Assembly (NCBI GenBank): GCA_022376925.1
Contig: JAIOJX010000027.1
Location: 17,997,471-18,061,470, forward strand
Direction: 5' to 3'
Length of the DNA stretch: 64,000 bases
Source: Tragulus kanchil
Lineage: Eukaryota > Chordata > Mammalia > Artiodactyla > Tragulidae
The notes below the pieces were generated by a model, which was not told the origin of the DNA, searched no databases, and saw nothing but the letters and a program-made list of their open reading frames with translations. Below are positions 55,874-64,000 of this stretch, piece by piece. Each line of letters begins with the position of its first letter. Positions within the stretch are counted from its first letter, which is position 1. The position numbers and the translations under genes are program-made.

Positions 55874-56069
55874 AATTCCTGGTAGGTGAGATGGTGAAGA
55901 ATCTGCCTGAAGTGCAGGATACGTGAGTTCAATCCCTGGGTTAGGAACGTTCCTGGAGAAGAAATGGCCATCCACTCCAGTCTTCTTGCCTGAAGAATCC
56001 CACGGACAGAGGAGCTGGTGGGCTACAGTCCGTGGGGTCCCAAATAGACACAATTTAGAGACTCAACCA
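55874..56069 (+). mobile_element. Bov-tA SINE, diverged (D16 copy B)
   Basis: Copy of the element at 54757-54952, offset 1117. Confidence 0.88.
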
Positions 56070-56286
56070 CTACATCCTAAAAAGTTATTTCTTTGGTGGT
56101 GGTTGCCTTTTTTTTTTTTGATAGCATTTTTCTATGTATCTTTCAATTTTGTTTCTTAATGTAAATACAATAGTGGACGATTTCTTGTACGAATGAAATC
56201 AACTCTTCCATTCGATACTGAATTCTGTTGTAAATGTCACTGGTATGCATCTCAATGCATTTGACTCATTTGTGGAGGTGTTTAAA

Positions 56287-57221
56287 GCTCATGTTTCATG
56301 AATCAGACATTACTATGTTCAGAAGGTATATATGCCAGTAACATTCAAGCTCTGGGAAAAATGGCAGCAGAAAAGTGTAACTCTGACTGAGTGACATCCT
56401 ACCAGCAGTCTAAATCCAGCTGAATAACCCCCTGCGTATTTTGGAGGGGAATCAGATTCCTGCACCTACAAGGTGGTTCTACAGATGAAATGGAGTTTGC
56501 ACAGTTCACTGTGACCTTGGGAAGTCACCAGGCAGAACTGAAACTTCCTTCTCCCACCCAATCCATTAAGATTTCTGTTCTAAGACCTCTATCAAAGTTT
56601 CCTTTCCCATGGTACAGATCCAGTGCGAAAAGCTTTGAAGATAGACTTTGTTTTAGTCTGTGTTTCCTGTTACCCTTGAGACTTGGGGCTGTGCTAGGTA
56701 CAGCGTAGAAGGGGAGTCAGGTTCACAACTACTCTAATGGGCCTTAGAGACAAACTTAGTCTTTACTTCAGTCAAGTTAATCAAGTAAAGTTCTTTTTGT
56801 TCTTTTCTCTTTTTTTTCAACTTGAGGAAAAGAGAAAGAAAGAATTCCCCACTGCACTGGAAAACATACGAAAGTCCTCTTGGGATAACAAACATAATTC
56901 ATTCTCACTTGGGCAATGGCTGAGGTCACTTCCTGATAGTTGGGCTTATAGGTTATTGAAGCCTCTGGGATTTTGTTAAAAATAGCCATCTAATAAATCT
57001 GGCCCTTCTTTTCATTAGGATCTTAGTGATAGCCTTCCTGTGGGCTGTTTTCTTTCAGGACAACTTAAAAAATAATCCCCAATAATGCAGATGTCATGTA
57101 GTGGAGTTTAAAAAGCTCTGCTATATCACTTTCTGTGGATTGCTGAGGAAAGGTTCTAAATAGTTTAAGGGCTAAGTCAAGAGAATACACTGTTTCCTTT
57201 AAGTAGGTTTAAACTTTTCTA
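56287..57221. other. Unique non-coding DNA
   Basis: No named repeat is recognised. Frames of 70-80 codons on both strands have no identifiable content. Confidence 0.5.
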
Positions 57222-57428
57222 AGGGGCTTCCCTGGGGTCTCAAGTGGTGAAGAATCTGCCTGCCAGTACAGGAGATGCAGCTTCGATCTGTGTTAAGAAG
57301 TTCGCCTGAAGGAGGGAATGGCAACCCACTCCAGTGTTCTCACCAGAAAAATCCCATGGACAGAGGATCCTGGTGGGCTGTAGTCCAGTGGGTCGCAAAG
57401 AGTTGGACATGACAGATCAGCTAAGCAC
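57222..57428 (+). mobile_element. Bov-tA SINE
   Basis: The head GGGGCTTCCCTGGGGTCTCA is followed by 'gtggtgaagaatctgcctgc', 'ggaatggcaacccactccag' and 'cgcaaagagttggacatgac'. The 'gttcaatccctgggtc' B-box region is damaged. Confidence 0.92.
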
Positions 57429-57477
57429 AAATGTCCTGGCTGTTGTGAGCAGTATTACTAGAACATCAGGGTGTATT

Positions 57478-57736
57478 TTTTTGGCCACTTCTATTGGTCT
57501 TTCATTTATTTCCATATTTGTTCTTTAGGCCTGTGTGGGCCTCCCATTGCAGTGGCCTTTCCTGTCGCAGAGCACCGGCTCTGGGCACATGCGCTCCAGA
57601 GCACTGGCTCGGTAGTTGGACACATGGGTCCAGCTGCTCCGCGGCATGTGGCATCTTCCCAGGCCAGGGATCAAACAGGCGCCCCTTGCACTGCAAGGCG
57701 GTGTCCTTACCCACTGGACCACCAAGGAAGCCCTAT
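57478..57736 (-). mobile_element. CHR-type SINE, minus strand (1 of 3)
   Basis: 'taggcctgtgtgggcctccc', 'gctctgggcacatgcgctcc', 'cttgcactgcaaggcggtgt' and 'accaccaaggaagccc' are a complete reverse-complement CHR-2-like SINE with a T-rich stretch at its 3' (tail) end. Confidence 0.92.
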
Positions 57737-58020
57737 TTCTTTATTTTGAGTTACAATTTTTTTCCAGATACCAACAAAAATTAAAGACAAAAAACTTATC
57801 TGAAAGGGGAAAAGCCATCTTCTCATTTTCAGGTCATATATAAGTGTTGGCGTCATTGTACAGGAGAGGAATATTCTAAATTGTGTGGTGGTAAAAGTCA
57901 TTTCAAATGTCCTATAAGAGCATCAGGGTGCTCTCCTGTCTAGAGGAGGCAAGAGGTGAGACTGAAAGTTGATTTCTTCCAGGAAATTACTAGACTCATT
58001 CTCTTTTTTAAAAATTTTGG
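57737..58020. other. Unique non-coding DNA between CHR SINEs
   Basis: Nothing is recognised in this short interval. Confidence 0.5.
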
Positions 58021-58277
58021 CCTCTTTTATTGGTTTTTTATTTATTTATTCTCATCCATCTTTATTCTTTGGCCTGTGTGGGCCTCCCATTGCAGTGACC
58101 TCTCCAGTTGCAGAGCACTGGCTCTGGGCGCGTGCACTCCAGAGCACTGGCTGGTAATTGGACACACTGGCCCAGTCGCTCCATGGCACATGGGATCTTC
58201 CCGGATCAGGGATTGAACCGGTGCCCCTTGCACTGCAAGGCGGGCTCTTTACCCACTGGACCATCAGGGAAGCCATA
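58021..58277 (-). mobile_element. CHR-type SINE, minus strand (2 of 3)
   Basis: 'ttctttggcctgtgtgggcc', 'ggctctgggcgcgtgcactc', 'cttgcactgcaaggcgggct' and 'accatcagggaagcc'. This is the same subfamily as the copy at 57478-57736 but diverged independently, so it is a separate insertion and not part of a duplication pair. Confidence 0.92.
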
Positions 58278-58284
58278 TTTTTAT

Positions 58285-58623
58285 TTTTAAAAAAAATGAA
58301 TTGTTTGTTTATTTCTGGCTGTGCTAGGTCTTCGTTTCTTCACTGGCTTGTCTCTAGCTGTGGCGGGGGTATGTGGGAGGCGGTTACTCTCCATTTGTGG
58401 TGCACAGGCTTCATTGTGGTGTCTTCTCTGTTGTGGAGCACCGAGTCTAAGTCCACAGGCTTCAGTAGTCGTGGCTCCTGGGCTCTAGAGCTCAAGCACA
58501 GTAGTTGTGGCACATGGGCTTAGTTGGTCCATGGCAGGTAGGATCTTCCCAAACCAGGAATTGAACCTCTGTTTCCTACACTGGCAGGTGGATTCTTTAC
58601 CGCTGAGCTGCCAGGGAAGCCAG
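58285..58623 (-). mobile_element. CHR-type SINE, minus strand (3 of 3)
   Basis: 'tatttctggctgtgctaggt', 'tgttgtggagcaccgagtct', 'gtagttgtggcacatgggct' and 'gagctgccagggaagccag'. The body matches the CHR-1-like type at 40104-40440, not the two copies just upstream. D17 begins inside it. Confidence 0.92.
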
Positions 58624-59516
58624 TACACTGCAATTTAAGGTTAAGAACTTGGAGGCATAGAGAAGGTAACTGAATTGGCAGAAGTTGCACAACAAGTTAG
58701 AGGTGAAACTGTCATCTGACTTTAGATTTATCTGATTGTAATGGTTAATTTCATGAGGTAACTCAAAACTGGGCTAAGAGATACCCAGAGAGCTGATATT
58801 AACAGAACACTGAAAGCACTCGTATAGAAACACTCAGAAGACATCAACTGAGACCGTAAACTGAGTAGAGAAGACCCCTCTCATCAGCTCAGGTAGACAG
58901 TGTCCCATTTACAGGGGGCCCAGTCAGACACGAAAGGCAGAGGAAAGGCTAATTCTTCCTGTTCTCGTTGAGCTGGTATGTTGTCCTCCTCTTTTGTCAT
59001 ACGCTGGAGCCCATGATGGACTCCAGACTCTAGGACTTGGACCAGCAGTCGTCCGGTTCTCAGGTCTCCAGCTGTAGATTGAAGTATAACACGGATTCTC
59101 CTTGTTCTCCACATGACAGGTTGGCGACTTCTTGGCCTCCCTAATCATGTTGGCCCAGTTGTTAGGACATATATCCTTCTATATAGTCATGGTTCTTATT
59201 GGGTCTGTTTCTCCAAAGGGCCCTAATACACTGATCAAGATTGTGCTCTTATTTACCAGTCTTTATTGGAATTAACATTAATCATATCTATCAGACACTT
59301 ATACCCAGTAGTTCACTGTTGGTTTGCAAATAGCCTTGACCACAGAGGGCAGAGAGAGACACAAGAAAGAGGCAAACTCCAGATCCATAGATGGTATATT
59401 TAAGAAGGAAAGGAACTTACATATAGCATCTCTCTTGGATACTGCAAGACAAGATCTCTGTACCCACCAAATTGTAGACGTTTATACAGAAGCCTTAACT
59501 CGGTTCAGCCATGTAT
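58624..59516. other. Unique non-coding DNA (D17 copy A)
   Basis: No gene is recognised. It recurs at 59724-60616. The part from 59394 is present three times because D18 overlaps D17. Confidence 0.55.
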
Positions 59517-59598
59517 GACAGGGGTCCCCAGACTCCAGGATCTATGCCTGATGATCTAAGGTGGTGTGTGTTAGTCATTCAGTTATGTCCGACTCTTT

Positions 59599-59723
59599 CA
59601 GTAGTTGTGGCACATGGGCTTAGTTGGTCCATGGCAGGTAGGATCTTCCCAAACCAGGAATTGAACCTCTGTTTCCTACACTGGCAGGTGGATTCTTTAC
59701 CGCTGAGCTGCCAGGGAAGCCAG
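59599..59723 (-). mobile_element. CHR-type SINE, head part only (D17 copy B)
   Basis: The last about 125 bases of the element at 58285-58623, starting at the D17 join. The body is missing because the duplication began mid-element. Confidence 0.9.
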
Positions 59724-60618
59724 TACACTGCAATTTAAGGTTAAGAACTTGGAGGCATAGAGAAGGTAACTGAATTGGCAGAAGTTGCACAACAAGTTAG
59801 AGGTGAAACTGTCATCTGACTTTAGATTTATCTGATTGTAATGGTTAATTTCATGAGGTAACTCAAAACTGGGCTAAGAGATACCCAGAGAGCTGATATT
59901 AACAGAACACTGAAAGCACTCGTATAGAAACACTCAGAAGACATCAACTGAGACCGTAAACTGAGTAGAGAAGACCCCTCTCATCAGCTCAGGTAGACAG
60001 TGTCCCATTTACAGGGGGCCCAGTCAGACACGAAAGGCAGAGGAAAGGCTAATTCTTCCTGTTCTCGTTGAGCTGGTATGTTGTCCTCCTCTTTTGTCAT
60101 ACGCTGGAGCCCATGATGGACTCCAGACTCTAGGACTTGGACCAGCAGTCGTCCGGTTCTCAGGTCTCCAGCTGTAGATTGAAGTATAACACGGATTCTC
60201 CTTGTTCTCCACATGACAGGTTGGCGACTTCTTGGCCTCCCTAATCATGTTGGCCCAGTTGTTAGGACATATATCCTTCTATATAGTCATGGTTCTTATT
60301 GGGTCTGTTTCTCCAAAGGGCCCTAATACACTGATCAAGATTGTGCTCTTATTTACCAGTCTTTATTGGAATTAACATTAATCATATCTATCAGACACTT
60401 ATACCCAGTAGTTCACTGTTGGTTTGCAAATAGCCTTGACCACAGAGGGCAGAGAGAGACACAAGAAAGAGGCAAACTCCAGATCCATAGATGGTATATT
60501 TAAGAAGGAAAGGAACTTACATATAGCATCTCTCTTGGATACTGCAAGACAAGATCTCTGTACCCACCAAATTGTAGACGTTTATACAGAAGCCTTAACT
60601 CGGTTCAGCCATGTATGA

Positions 60619-61030
60619 CAGGGGTCCCCAGACTCCAGGATCTATGCCTGATGATCTAAGGTGGTGTGTGTGTTAGTCATTCAGTTATGTCCGACTCTTT
60701 GTGACCTCATGGACTATGGCTGGCCAGGCTCCCATGTCTGTGGAATTCTCTAAGCAAGCATATTGGAGTGGGTAGCCATTTCCTTCTCCAGGAGGTCTTC
60801 CTGACCCAAGGATCAAGCCCCAGTTTCCTGCATTGCAGGCACGTTCTTTTCCAGATGAGCCACCAGGGAAGCCCAGATCTGAGGTGGAGCTGATGTAATA
60901 ATAATAGAAATAAGATGCACAGTAAATGTAATATGCTCGAATCATCCCAACTATCCTCTTCCCCCAAGTCTTTTGAAAACTTGTCTTCCATGAAACCCAT
61001 CCCTGGTGCCAGAATGGCTGGGGACTGTTG
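60619..61030. mobile_element. hAT-like short element with nested BovA2 (copy A of D18)
   Basis: The ends CAGGGGTCCCCAGAC and GGCTGGGGACTGTTG are imperfect inverted repeats. The internal 'tgatgatctaaggtgg', 'gaatcatcccaactatcc' and 'tggtgccagaatggctgggg' sections match the shorter copy at 48695-48879. A BovA2 SINE splits it. A cut-off left end is also at 59519-59570, and the full element recurs at 61734-62145. Confidence 0.78.
60666..60875 (-). mobile_element. BovA2 SINE, minus strand, with target site duplication
   Basis: 'tgtgtgttagtcattcagtt', 'tggccaggctcccatgtctg', 'ctgacccaaggatcaagccc' and 'gagccaccagggaagccc' give the full reverse-complement SINE. It is flanked by GATCTAAGGTGG on the left (60654-60665) and GATCTGAGGTGG on the right (60876-60887), a 12-base target site duplication with one difference. 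Confidence 0.93.
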
Positions 61031-61574
61031 GTGTAGACCATCCAGACAGTCTCTGACACTCCCTACCCTGCCGAGGCTGTGTCCTTGGAGCAGCTTCCAC
61101 CATGGAAACAGTAGGCAGAACGGACGTTCCCAGGATGGGGGCGGCTGTGAGGAGCCCCTGGCGGTCCGGGTCCTGCTCACCTATGACCGCCGGTCATATT
61201 GTCTTGATGACCTTCTCTGACATTCCTCCCTCCGTAAAGAACATGAGAGGATTTCACTTCCCTGCCCTGTTGAGGCTGGTGTCGCCCATGACCTGCTCTG
61301 GCCAAGGAAGAGAAGTGACCTGACGTGGTTCTGGGTCGAGACTTCAAGAGCCAGATGGCAGGGATGTGGCATGGATGACAAAAGACTACGTCAAGGTAAT
61401 GCCTCTGTTGTCAACCCGAGGATCACCTGGACAGCCCCACATTGAGTAAAGCCATCTTATGTGATGCATGTAACGTCACCTAACATATGCACAGGGGAGT
61501 AAGACACTAACACTTGAAGGCTGCTTGTAACCACAGCCCAGTCTGGAAATGGCAAATATATAGTAACTGTCAGC
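61031..61574. other. GC-moderate unique or old-repeat DNA (D18 copy A)
   Basis: Frames of 73-157 codons overlap on both strands; the longest begin in this DNA and run antisense through the BovA2. The 'gtggttctgggtcgagactt' and 'caagagccag' section resembles a motif of an old mammalian repeat I cannot name. No gene is called. Confidence 0.4.
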
Positions 61575-61733
61575 CTGCCCCGCAAAGTACAAAAAAAAAA
61601 TCATCTGTGTATATTTAAGAAGGAAAGGAACTTACATATAGCATCTCTCTTGGATACTGCAAGACAAGATCTCTGTACCCACCAAATTGTAGACGTTTAT
61701 ACAGAAGCCTTAACTCGGTTCAGCCATGTATGA

Positions 61734-62145
61734 CAGGGGTCCCCAGACTCCAGGATCTATGCCTGATGATCTAAGGTGGTGTGTGTGTTAGTCATTCAGT
61801 TATGTCCGACTCTTTGTGACCTCATGGACTATGGCTGGCCAGGCTCCCATGTCTGTGGAATTCTCTAAGCAAGCATATTGGAGTGGGTAGCCATTTCCTT
61901 CTCCAGGAGGTCTTCCTGACCCAAGGATCAAGCCCCAGTTTCCTGCATTGCAGGCACGTTCTTTTCCAGATGAGCCACCAGGGAAGCCCAGATCTGAGGT
62001 GGAGCTGATGTAATAATAATAGAAATAAGATGCACAGTAAATGTAATATGCTCGAATCATCCCAACTATCCTCTTCCCCCAAGTCTTTTGAAAACTTGTC
62101 TTCCATGAAACCCATCCCTGGTGCCAGAATGGCTGGGGACTGTTG
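61734..62145. mobile_element. hAT-like element with nested BovA2 (D18 copy B)
   Basis: Copy of 60619-61030 at offset 1115, including the BovA2 at 61781-61990 and the same flanking 12-base target duplication. Confidence 0.78.
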
Positions 62146-62618
62146 GTGTAGACCATCCAGACAGTCTCTGACACTCCCTACCCTGCCGAGGCTGTGTCCT
62201 TGGAGCAGCTTCCACCATGGAAACAGTAGGCAGAACGGACGTTCCCAGGATGGGGGCGGCTGTGAGGAGCCCCTGGCGGTCCGGGTCCTGCTCACCTATG
62301 ACCGCCGGTCATATTGTCTTGATGACCTTCTCTGACATTCCTCCCTCCGTAAAGAACATGAGAGGATTTCACTTCCCTGCCCTGTTGAGGCTGGTGTCGC
62401 CCATGACCTGCTCTGGCCAAGGAAGAGAAGTGACCTGACGTGGTTCTGGGTCGAGACTTCAAGAGCCAGATGGCAGGGATGTGGCATGGATGACAAAAGA
62501 CTACGTCAAGGTAATGCCTCTGTTGTCAACCCGAGGATCACCTGGACAGCCCCACATTGAGTAAAGCCATCTTATGTGATGCATGTAATGTGACCTAAAA
62601 AATACATAGGGGAGTAAG
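62146..62618. other. Unique or old-repeat DNA (D18 copy B)
   Basis: Repeats 61031-61503. No gene is called. Confidence 0.45.
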
Positions 62619-62706
62619 ACACTAAGACTTGAAGGATGTTTGTAACCACAGCCCAGTCTCTCCGGAGACAACCATACTGTTGCCAAATATATAGTAACTG
62701 TCAGCT

Positions 62707-63110
62707 CTGTGCTGGTAAGTCATCTCTCGGAGGGTGGAGGAAGCCTTTGTTTGTCATGTTATTGGCTCTTAGGATGCAAATACTCCCAGTGGGGCTGATT
62801 TCAAGCTGCTGACATGACCACCCTGAACGTAGATTTGGGACAAGAGGGACGAATTCGGATCTCATTGGCCAGGAGGCCGCCATCTCCGGGGCGAAGAGTC
62901 TCAAGGGAAGTTGATAACTTACTGGGTCCTTTGAGCTTGCGGCCTAGAGGAGCAACATTAAATGGGGTAATAGAGAAGGATGTCTATGTACCCTATCTTA
63001 TCCAGAATATAGTGATTAAAATTAGGATATTTTCTATCTTTATGTTGAAATCTTTCTTAACCTGAGAGGAAGATGCTAGGACCGTTGCTGCATGACATAA
63101 CAGCAATGCC
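62707..63110. other. Unique non-coding DNA with an 83-codon frame
   Basis: A plus-strand frame at 62814-63065 and a minus-strand frame at 62701-62904 overlap. The region has a modest CpG content around 62860-62900. It might be part of an old LTR or other repeat, but nothing diagnostic is seen. Confidence 0.4.
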
Positions 63111-63129
63111 ACCAATTCCAAATCCCATT

Positions 63130-63375
63130 GTCCCAAGGCAAGAATACTGGACTGGGTTGAGAAGGAAATGGCAACCCACTGCAGTATTCCTGCCTAGAGA
63201 ATCCCAAGGACAGAAGAGCCTGGCGGGATACAATCCATGGGGTTGCAAGAGGCAGACACGGCTTAGCCCCTAAACACTACCCCCCCACGCCGCAAGGTCC
63301 AGGGATTGAACCTGGGTCTCTCACATTGCAAGCAGATTCTTTACCTTGATCTGAGCCACCAGGAAAGCCCTTTGA
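63130..63375 (-). mobile_element. Minus-strand Bov-tA with an inverted Bov-tA fragment inside
   Basis: 63135-63157 reads CAAGGCAAGAATACTGGACT, minus-strand Bov-tA. From about 63158 to 63275 the sequence is plus-strand Bov-tA ('gaaggaaatggcaacccact', 'gcctggcgggatacaatcca'). From about 63295 to 63372 it is minus-strand again ('agggattgaacctgggtctc', 'gagccaccaggaaagccc'). Confidence 0.82.
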
Positions 63376-63713
63376 AATAAGCACCAATTCCAAATTTAGT
63401 AGTTGCACCAGAAATAGACCGTGCCCAGATGCATACTGAAGCATTCATACTGGAATGACACCAAATTCTCTTCTGGATCCAGCTAACCTCTCCCAGGTAC
63501 ACTCTTCCAAATAATATTTTGAAATCAGTTTTAGGACAGACCTGGAATAAGTTAATACTCAGAAACACATGATAACTGTATCATTCTCTGTACTAGAGAC
63601 TGGATTGATAAATATCCATTTTATTGTATCTTTCTGGACATACTAGAAGACCACATACTTTCCAGCCTCTCTTGAGCTAAGCTTGACGCTAAGTGCTTAT
63701 GAAACCAAACAGA
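63376..63713. other. Unique non-coding DNA
   Basis: Nothing is recognised before the D19 join. Confidence 0.5.
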
Positions 63714-64000
63714 ACACTAAGACTTGAAGGATGTTTGTAACCACAGCCCAGTCTCCGGAGACAACCATACTGTTGCCAAATATATAGTAACTGTCAGCTC
63801 TGTGCTGGTAAGTCATCTCTCGGAGGGTGGAGGAAGCCTTTGTTTGTCATGTTATTGGCTCTTAGGATGCAAATACTCCCAGTGGGGCTGATTTCAAGCT
63901 GCTGACATGACCACCCTGAACGTAGATTTGGGACAAGAGGGACGAATTCGGATCTCATTGGCCAGGAGGCCGCCATCTCCGGGGCGAAGAGTCTCAAGGG

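Larger units (their letters stand above)
54053..56286. repeat. Direct duplication D16 (two copies of about 1.12 kb)
   Basis: Copy A is 54053-55167 and copy B 55168-56286, offset 1115 to 1118 through T-run indels (CTTCCTTTTTAAT near 54360 against a longer TTTCCCTTTTTTAAT version, and a longer T run near 56107). D16 begins inside D15 copy B, so 54053-54123 is another three-copy zone. Confidence 0.93.
58499..60700. repeat. Direct duplication D17 (two copies of about 1.10 kb)
   Basis: Copy A is 58499-59598 and copy B 59599-60700. The offset is 1100, becoming 1102 after a TG-run difference (TGTGTGTT against TGTGTGTGTT). Copy A starts inside a CHR SINE and ends inside a minus-strand Bov-tA, so the join fuses two unrelated SINEs. 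Confidence 0.95.
60494..62706. repeat. Direct duplication D18 (two copies of about 1.10 kb)
   Basis: Copy A is 60494-about 61574 and copy B 61609-62706, with 34 filler bases between that include an A10 run. The offset is 1115 for most of the unit. The last about 120 bases of copy A are a corrupted, shortened version of copy B: 'taacgtcacctaacatatgc' where B has 'taatgtgacctaaaaaatac', and a missing CTCCGGAGACAACC section. Confidence 0.92.
62619..64000. repeat. Direct duplication D19, second copy cut by the window end
   Basis: Copy A runs from 62619 to about 63713 and copy B from 63714 to the end of the window. The offset is 1095, then 1093 after a CT loss (CAGTCTCTCCGG against CAGTCTCCGG). 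Only 287 bases of copy B are visible. Confidence 0.9.

Noticed and set aside
60707..62295. Two identical 157-codon minus-strand frames as a gene pair
   Set aside because: They run antisense through a BovA2 SINE and are the two copies of D18.
1916..64000. A novel tandem-repeat or CRISPR-like system built of 1.1 kb units
   Set aside because: Each pair repeats a different sequence, units are only doubled, there are no common repeats or spacers, and the joins show assembly-like damage.

Overview
The window is nuclear DNA of a ruminant (Pecora; bovid or a close relative). The diagnosis rests on dense tRNA-Glu-derived Bov-tA/BovA2 SINEs, older CHR-type SINEs shared by ruminants and whales, a 3' end of the BovB (RTE) LINE, many 5'-truncated artiodactyl L1 3' ends, and mariner-type inverted-repeat remnants. 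I recognise no host exon, no functional RNA gene, no CRISPR array and no bacterial or phage gene. All open frames are short (at most about 250 codons), and the longest run through SINEs or across duplication joins. I read the whole window as intergenic or intronic sequence.

The dominant structure is not a transposon. About twenty kilobases consist of immediately adjacent direct duplications, each with a unit of about 1.06-1.16 kb, scattered along the window. I count 19 pairs, with joins near 2995, 7020, 9729, 12359, 14445, 17569, 21282, 23137, 26470, 29354, 39280, 43048, 45883, 49584, 53030, 55168, 59599, 61600 and 63714. Each pair duplicates a different sequence. The two copies are nearly identical except for small, often homopolymer, indels, a few substitutions and, in several cases, a scrambled edge at the join. 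Breakpoints fall at random inside SINEs, L1s, a mariner, BovB or unique DNA. The constant length, unrelated content and degraded edges fit unmerged overlaps between neighbouring assembly pieces (or unpurged haplotype ends) better than any known biological duplication. Removing one copy of each would shrink the window to about 43 kb.

Layout. 1-8.2 kb: L1 ends, Bov-tA and CHR SINEs, duplications D1 and D2. 8.2-15.6 kb: mostly unique DNA with one L1 3' end, D3-D5. 15.6-20.1 kb: L1 fragments in both orientations, D6. 20.1-25.2 kb: Bov-tA SINEs and minus-strand L1, chained D7-D8 giving a three-copy zone. 25.2-30.5 kb: Bov-tA SINEs and GC-rich unique DNA, D9-D10. 30.5-38.2 kb: the only long unduplicated stretch, with L1, MIR and Bov-tA pieces and a CpG-rich patch. 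38.2-47.3 kb: D11-D13, CHR, MIR, L1 and Bov-tA insertions, and a mariner split by a SINE. 47.3-56.3 kb: BovB end, a hAT-like short element, L1 ends, a mariner hairpin, D14-D16. 56.3-64 kb: a run of three CHR SINEs, a hAT-like element carrying a BovA2 insertion, D17-D19, the last running off the window.

The genes do not work together as a system because no gene was found. The useful content is the repeat map and the warning that about a third of this sequence is probably artefactually doubled. All repeat family names come from recognition by eye, so the exact subfamily is uncertain.
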